Positions 8,529-12,370 of a stretch of 12,370 nucleotides of DNA are shown piece after piece. The position numbers were made by a program, and so were the translations under genes. Below the pieces are notes generated by a model that was not told the DNA's origin, ran no database searches, and saw only the letters and a list, made by a program, of their open reading frames with translations. The DNA comes from Cycloclasticus sp. (GTDB lineage Bacteria; Pseudomonadota; Gammaproteobacteria; Methylococcales; Cycloclasticaceae), in NCBI GenBank assembly GCA_019090295.1, contig JAHRWG010000286.1, positions 1-12,370 of the forward strand. The letters run 5' to 3'. Numbering within the stretch: the first letter of the stretch is position 1; each line of letters starts with the position of its first letter.

Positions 8529-9096
8529 ACAACTTATCCGCCATATCAAAGCTATCGGCCAAATTAGCAAACGAGGGCTGCTGAGTATCTTTTGTTGACA
8601 GCAACAGCTGATCGCTCGGTAACTGCCAATCAATATTTAGTTGTGGGTCATCAAACGCTAGGCCTCTATCACACTCGGGCGAGTAATAATTGTCCACCTT
8701 ATAGGCAAAGGTTGCGGTGTCACTCAATACCACAAAGCCATGTGCAAAACCACGCGGTACAAACATTTGTTTTTTATTCTCTGCGGTCAATTCAACCGCC
8801 ACATGTTGGCCATAACTCGCGCTGCCACGTCGAATATCCACCGCCACATCTAATACGCGCCCGTCTATCACCCGTACCAGTTTACTTTGTGCGTGCGGTG
8901 CTAATTGAAAATGTAACCCACGCAATACGCCCTTGGAGGATTTTGACTCATTATCCTGAACAAAGTTAACCGAGTGCCCAATGGCTGCTTCAAATAAATC
9001 ATGACGAAAAGTTTCGACAAAATAACCGCGTTGATCACCGTGCACCTGTGGTTCTAGCACCACTACATCGGCTATTTTTTGAGGGATAAATTTCAT
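8521..9096 (-). CDS. rfbC: dTDP-4-dehydrorhamnose 3,5-epimerase
   Basis: RfbC (RmlC) epimerises C3 and C5 of dTDP-4-keto-6-deoxyglucose to give the L-rhamno form. The 191-residue cupin has the family signatures in order: GDQRGYFVETF (20-30), GVLRGLHFQ (56-64) with catalytic H62, DVAVDIRRGS (83-92), FVPRGFAHGF (112-121) and Y132 in FAYKV as the likely second catalytic residue. The length is close to the usual 180-190. The start ATG at 9096 lies three bases after the rfbA stop, and the C-terminus overlaps the rfbD start by eight bases. All four rhamnose genes are thus packed without real gaps and almost certainly share one transcript. Confidence 0.96.
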   Translation of the reverse strand: MKFIPQKIADVVVLEPQVHGDQRGYFVETFRHDLFEAAIGHSVNFVQDNESKSSKGVLRGLHFQLAPHAQSKLVRVIDGRVLDVAVDIRRGSASYGQHVAVELTAENKKQMFVPRGFAHGFVVLSDTATFAYKVDNYYSPECDRGLAFDDPQLNIDWQLPSDQLLLSTKDTQQPSFANLADSFDMADKLYA

Positions 9097-9099
9097 GAT

Positions 9100-9981
9100 T
9101 TAAATGCCTTCTTCAGCACGTTTTAATAAATATTGTCCATATTGGTTCTTTGCCAACGGTTTGGCTAAATCAAGGAGTTGCTCCTTGGAAATATAGCCTT
9201 GTTCAAAAGCTATTTCTTCCAAGCACGCCACTTTTAATCCTTGGCGTTTTTCAATCGTTTCAATAAATTGAGCCGCTTCCAACAAGCTTTCATGAGTCCC
9301 AGTATCCAACCACGCGTAACCACGGCCCATCAGTTCCACCTTTAAGCGCTGCTGAACTAAATAGGCTTGGTTCACACTGGTAATTTCAAGCTCACCACGT
9401 TCTGATGGCACCACTTCTTTGGCTTTTTGAATGACATCATTGGGGTAAAAGTACAGCCCTGTGACCGCATAATTACTTTTTGGCTGACTGGGTTTTTCTT
9501 CAAGGCTTATCACCACACCTTTATCATCAAACTCTGCCACGCCATAGCGTTCTGGGTCTGCCACACGGTAACCAAAAACGGTTGCCTTATCTTGCTCGCT
9601 CACATTTGCAGCGGCACGGGCCAACATATTGGTTAAATCATGCCCATGGTAAATATTATCCCCAAGCACTAAACAAACATCATCATCGCCAATAAACGAT
9701 TCACCCAAAATAAAGGCTTGCGCCAAACCATCAGGGGAAGGCTGAATCACATATTCAAACCGAACACCCAGCTCACTCCCATCACCCAATAGGCGTTGAA
9801 AACTGGCTTGGTCCTCGGCGGTAGTAATCAGCAAAATATCTTTAATACCCGCCAGCATTAATACTGAAATAGGGTAATAAATCATCGGCTTATCATACAA
9901 AGGCACTAACTGTTTAGACACACCACGTGTAATGGGGTACAAACGTGTACCGCTCCCGCCTGCTAATACAATTCCTTTCAC
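9100..9981 (-). CDS. rfbA: Glucose-1-phosphate thymidylyltransferase
   Basis: RfbA (RmlA) joins dTTP and glucose-1-phosphate to make dTDP-glucose, the first committed and usually feedback-inhibited step of rhamnose synthesis. The signature [11 protein letters not shown] (8-18) is followed by SKQLVP and [17 protein letters not shown] and [20 protein letters not shown] are further RmlA motifs. I place the start at GTG 9981: it gives a 293-residue protein starting (M)KGIVLAGG like family members, and AGGGAG lies six bases upstream. The frame stays open to another GTG at 10050, but the extra 23 residues are unlike any RmlA N-terminus and would precede the candidate promoter's transcript. It is the first gene of the six-gene run and is divergent from galE. 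Confidence 0.95.
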   Translation of the reverse strand: MKGIVLAGGSGTRLYPITRGVSKQLVPLYDKPMIYYPISVLMLAGIKDILLITTAEDQASFQRLLGDGSELGVRFEYVIQPSPDGLAQAFILGESFIGDDDVCLVLGDNIYHGHDLTNMLARAAANVSEQDKATVFGYRVADPERYGVAEFDDKGVVISLEEKPSQPKSNYAVTGLYFYPNDVIQKAKEVVPSERGELEITSVNQAYLVQQRLKVELMGRGYAWLDTGTHESLLEAAQFIETIEKRQGLKVACLEEIAFEQGYISKEQLLDLAKPLAKNQYGQYLLKRAEEGI

Positions 9982-10139
9982 CACATGCTCCCTAATATGA
10001 ATGTCAGCCGTTATTTTATAGTAGCTTCCATTAATACTGAAACTTTTCACCCTAATTTCAAGCTTTTTTATATCACAGACATACCTTATTTCGAACCCGT
10101 TAACACGTTATACTGAGGCTTTTATTAAGGGATGAATAA
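9982..10139. promoter_or_regulatory. Divergent promoter region between rfbA and galE
   Basis: This 158-base AT-rich region must drive both the sugar run (- strand) and galE (+ strand) unless transcription enters from elsewhere. On the - strand TATAAA (10020 to 10015) is a fair -10 box about 34 bases before the rfbA GTG, but the -35 at a 17-base distance (GTTTCA) is poor. On the + strand TATACT at 10109-10114 is a fair -10 box, giving a leader of about 20 bases to galE, again with no good -35 box. Weak -35 boxes could mean an activator is needed; no operator was recognised. Confidence 0.35.
9988..9993 (-). promoter_or_regulatory. Shine-Dalgarno sequence deciding the rfbA GTG start
   Basis: On the - strand AGGGAG sits six bases before GTG 9981 and three bases before a second in-frame GTG at 9984. 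The six-base spacing favours 9981. An out-of-frame ATG at 9986-9984 overlaps this stretch and could mislead gene callers. The site is seen directly; its use is inferred from spacing. Confidence 0.65.
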
Positions 10140-11174
10140 ATGATTTTAGTCACTGGTGGTGCTGGGTATATTGCGTCACATACCTGCGTAGAATTATTAG
10201 AAGCTGGCTACGACGTACTCGCCATCGATAATTTATCGAATGCCTGTGAAGAGTCGTTAAACCGCGTACAACAGATCACTGGAAAGACACTCCGCTTTAT
10301 TAAAGGTGATGTTCGCGATGCCACGCTGATGAAAGGCATATTTGAACAGCACAATATTGCCGCTGTTATTCATTTTGCAGGCCTTAAAGCCGTTGGCGAG
10401 TCTTGCGCTATGCCACTGGAATATTACGACAATAACCTTAATAGCACCCTGGTGTTAGCCCAAGCTATGCAAGCAGCGCAGTGCAAAAAACTGGTATTTA
10501 GCTCATCGGCCACCGTTTATGGTGACCCAAGTAAACTGCCGCTGACTGAAGACATGCCCTTATCGGCCACTAACCCCTATGGCCGCTCAAAGCTTATTAT
10601 TGAACAAATGCTTGGCGACCTACCCGCTGCCGATACCATTAATAAAGTTGAACCTTGGTCCATTGCCTTGCTGCGTTATTTTAACCCCGTTGGTGCACAC
10701 CCATCGGGCATGATCGGCGAAGACCCTAATGACACACCCAACAACCTAATGCCATTTATTACCCAAACCGCCATTGGCCGCCGTAAAAAACTTGCCATTT
10801 TTGGGGGAGATTACAACACCACTGATGGCACCGGTGTTCGGGATTATATTCATGTGGTTGATCTTGCCAAAGGCCACCTTAAAGCGGTAGAAAAGTTATT
10901 ATCTAACGAGGGTATAAAAGGCGTGCAAGCCTATAACCTAGGAACAGGCAACGGTATTAGCGTACTGGATATGGTAAAAGCCTTTAGCAAGGTTAATAAC
11001 GTAGATGTCCCATATGAAGTTGTCCCTCGTCGTGCTGGTGATGTAGCCGCCTGCTACGCCGATGTTAGCCGAGCCAAAAACGAGCTTAATTGGCAAGCAA
11101 CACAGAAGCTAGAGGATATGGTTAAAGATAGTTGGCACTGGCAAAGCCTAAATCCGCAGGGTTACAAAAGCTAA
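10140..11174 (+). CDS. galE: UDP-glucose 4-epimerase
   Basis: GalE interconverts UDP-glucose and UDP-galactose using tightly bound NAD, here probably to supply galactose for a surface polysaccharide. The 344-residue extended short-chain dehydrogenase starts [16 protein letters not shown], with D30-N31 downstream as the adenosine-binding end of strand 2. SSSATVYG (121-128) and YGRSK (Y147, K151) carry the catalytic residues, and LRYFNPVGAHPSG is a strong GalE signature. The last glycine of the usual GxxGxxG loop is alanine (A12), a conservative change. AAGG lies nine bases before the ATG. It faces away from the rhamnose and mannose genes and ends before array R. No other galactose-catabolism gene accompanies it, which favours a biosynthetic role. 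Activity on N-acetylated UDP-sugars cannot be excluded. Confidence 0.95.
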   Translation: MILVTGGAGYIASHTCVELLEAGYDVLAIDNLSNACEESLNRVQQITGKTLRFIKGDVRDATLMKGIFEQHNIAAVIHFAGLKAVGESCAMPLEYYDNNLNSTLVLAQAMQAAQCKKLVFSSSATVYGDPSKLPLTEDMPLSATNPYGRSKLIIEQMLGDLPAADTINKVEPWSIALLRYFNPVGAHPSGMIGEDPNDTPNNLMPFITQTAIGRRKKLAIFGGDYNTTDGTGVRDYIHVVDLAKGHLKAVEKLLSNEGIKGVQAYNLGTGNGISVLDMVKAFSKVNNVDVPYEVVPRRAGDVAACYADVSRAKNELNWQATQKLEDMVKDSWHWQSLNPQGYKS

Positions 11175-11206
11175 GTCAAAACGTATTGTTGATTTAACCC
11201 TTGTTT

Positions 11207-11951
11207 GTTGGGCTTCCTGCGTCAGCGCCAACCTACCTTTTAGCCATCAAATTGATGGAATATTGTCGTAGGTTGGGCTGCGTTTTTAAGCCCAACGGTC
11301 ACACCTCATAAACCCACTGGTGAATTTAACCTTTGCTCGTTGGGCTTCCTGCGTCAGCGCCAACCTACCTTTTAGCCGTCATATTGACGGAATAATCTCG
11401 TAGGTTGGGCTGCGTTTTTTAAGCCCAACGATCTCAACCCATAAACCCATTAGTGAATTTAACCTTTGCTTGTTGGGCTTCCTGCGTCAGCACCAACCTA
11501 CCTTTTAGCCATCATATTGATGGAATATTGTCGTAGGTTAAGCTGCGTTTTTTAACGCCCAACGATCTCACCCCATAAACCCATTGTTAAATTCAACCTT
11601 TGCTCGTTGGGCTTCCTTCGTCAGCACCAACCTACCTTTTGGCCATCATATTGATGGGATATTGTCGTAGGTTGGGCTGCGCTTTTTAAGCCCAACGGTC
11701 ACACCTCATAAACCCATTGGTGAATTTAACCTTTGCTTGTTGGGCTTCCTGCGTCAGCGCCAACCTACCTTTTAGCCGTCATATTGACGGAATATTGTCG
11801 TAGGTTGGGCTGCGTTCTTTAAGCCCAACGGTCACACCTCATAAACGCATCGTTAAATTCTACCTTTGTTTGTTGGGCTTCCTGCGTCAGCACCAACCTA
11901 CCTTCTTGCCATCATATTGGCGTAGATTGGGCTGCGATTTTTAAGCCCAAC
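11207..11951. repeat. Array R: six tandem palindromic repeat units between convergent galE and the MBL-fold gene
   Basis: The 791 bases between galE and the next gene contain no credible coding sequence. Six units start at 11207, 11339, 11472, 11606, 11739 and 11872, a period of 132-134 bases, each about 90 bases plus a 42-base spacer; the last is shortened. Unit 1 folds in tiers: GTTGGGCTT (11207-11215) with AAGCCCAAC (11288-11296); CAGC-G-CCAACCTAC (11223-11236) with GTAGGTTGG-GCTG (11268-11280), leaving one bulged base; and CCATCA (11244-11249) with TGATGG (11253-11258). The two seven-base sides of the lower internal loop are symmetrical. Units 2 and 5 have CCGTCA/TGACGG at the tip, a paired change. 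Unit 3 has lost pairs and unit 6 lacks the tip. A partial spacer copy precedes unit 1. It is the same family as array L, inverted. Confidence 0.92.
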
Positions 11952-11965
11952 AACTCAACGTCTAC

Positions 11966-12370
11966 TTAACGAGCAATAATAACCTCTGCCTCAAACTGCT
12001 GTTCAAATTCATGCTTTAATGCTTTTTTTGCTTCAGTATCACCATGCACAAGCCTAATAATTTGAGGTTTATAACGCATGCGCTTAACAAAGTTGATTAA
12101 ATCTTTCTGGTCTGCGTGTGCACTATAACCGCCTAAGGTATAAACCCCCGCCTTAATATCAACACGAACACCGTCATCAAAAACAACATACCCACCACGC
12201 GGCCCATATTGTTGAATATCACGCCCTGGCGTCCCAGCAGCTTGATAACCTACAAACACCACATCAGTACGGACATCGCCCAACAAAGCCTGTAAATAGT
12301 TTTGCATTCTGCCTCCGGCACACATACCACTAGCAGCAATCACTATTGATGGCTGCCCAGTTTGTTTTAA
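11966..12370 (-). CDS. Beta-CASP metallo-beta-lactamase-fold RNA-processing protein, C-terminal part
   Basis: The gene enters from the right edge of the window; only its last 134 codons are present, and the frame is open to base 12370. A GTG at 12343 lies inside the conserved domain and is not the start. The segment shows the C-terminal signatures of the YSH1-type family (bacterial and archaeal MBL-fold ribonucleases related to CPSF-73). SGMCAGGRMQ is followed by VGYQAAGTPGR, then GGYSAHADQ with the motif-B histidine, and LVHGD with the motif-C histidine, ending with an RMMBL-type tail. The missing N-terminal part should hold the HxHxDH metal site. Family members cut RNA or act as exonucleases, but the substrate here is unknown. 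It converges on galE, with array R starting 14 bases after its stop codon. Confidence 0.9.
   Translation of the reverse strand, partial: LKQTGQPSIVIAASGMCAGGRMQNYLQALLGDVRTDVVFVGYQAAGTPGRDIQQYGPRGGYVVFDDGVRVDIKAGVYTLGGYSAHADQKDLINFVKRMRYKPQIIRLVHGDTEAKKALKHEFEQQFEAEVIIAR

Noticed and set aside
8529..8633. N-terminal extension of rfbD
   Set aside because: It overlaps the rfbC coding sequence and has no RmlD similarity; the family start is ATG 8528.
10132..10143. Three-codon upstream frame (ATG AAT AAA TGA) overlapping the galE start
   Set aside because: It is too short to judge and easily arises by chance; no attenuator-like structure accompanies it.
11207..11951. Integron attC sites: unit ends GTTGGGC and GCCCAAC fit the GTTRRRY and RYYYAAC core consensus.
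   Set aside because: The consensus is loose and any GTTGGGC palindrome fits it. The units are head to tail with about 42-base spacers and no cassette genes between them, the spacers lack the L'/L'' inner arms, and no tyrosine integrase is in the window.
11207..11951. CRISPR array
   Set aside because: The repeated units are about 90 bases, the spacers are nearly identical to each other rather than unique, and no cas gene is present.

Overview
The window reads as ordinary chromosomal DNA of a gammaproteobacterium. The dksA-gluQ pair at the left end is a classic gammaproteobacterial gene order. The DNA is AT-leaning, and the PHA synthase is of the two-subunit class III type found in several gammaproteobacterial groups. 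I cannot name a genus. A Thiotrichales-like or Chromatiales-like lineage is only a guess from the gene content.

Layout. (1) Positions 64-3294, all on the + strand: dksA (stringent-response cofactor of RNA polymerase), gluQ (tRNA-Asp modification, with a TTG start held inside a small hairpin), then phaE and phaC (class III polyhydroxyalkanoate synthase, overlapping by one base). (2) Positions 3295-3692 hold no gene but contain three copies of a palindromic repeat (array L). (3) Positions 3693-9981, on the - strand: a six-gene nucleotide-sugar run transcribed rfbA-rfbC-rfbD-rfbB-manC-manB. (4) galE at 10140-11174 is divergent from it on the + strand, with a short promoter region between. (5) Positions 11175-11965 hold no gene but contain six tandem copies of the same repeat family in the opposite orientation (array R). 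(6) The right edge carries the C-terminal part of a beta-CASP metallo-beta-lactamase-fold ribonuclease on the - strand.

How the genes work together. rfbA, rfbB, rfbC and rfbD are the complete four-step route from glucose-1-phosphate to dTDP-L-rhamnose. ManC (mannose-6-phosphate isomerase plus GDP-mannose pyrophosphorylase) and ManB (phosphomannomutase) cover fructose-6-phosphate to GDP-mannose. GalE interconverts UDP-glucose and UDP-galactose. This is a precursor-supply block for O-antigen, capsule or exopolysaccharide; no glycosyltransferase, flippase or polymerase lies in the window. phaEC is a separate carbon-storage function.

The most unusual content is the repeat family. Each roughly 90-base unit can fold into a multi-tier hairpin. 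Stem variation includes compensatory changes, the apical part differs between the two arrays, and the arrays lie in inverted orientation on either side of the sugar block, each between convergent gene ends. No complete new enzymatic system was found.
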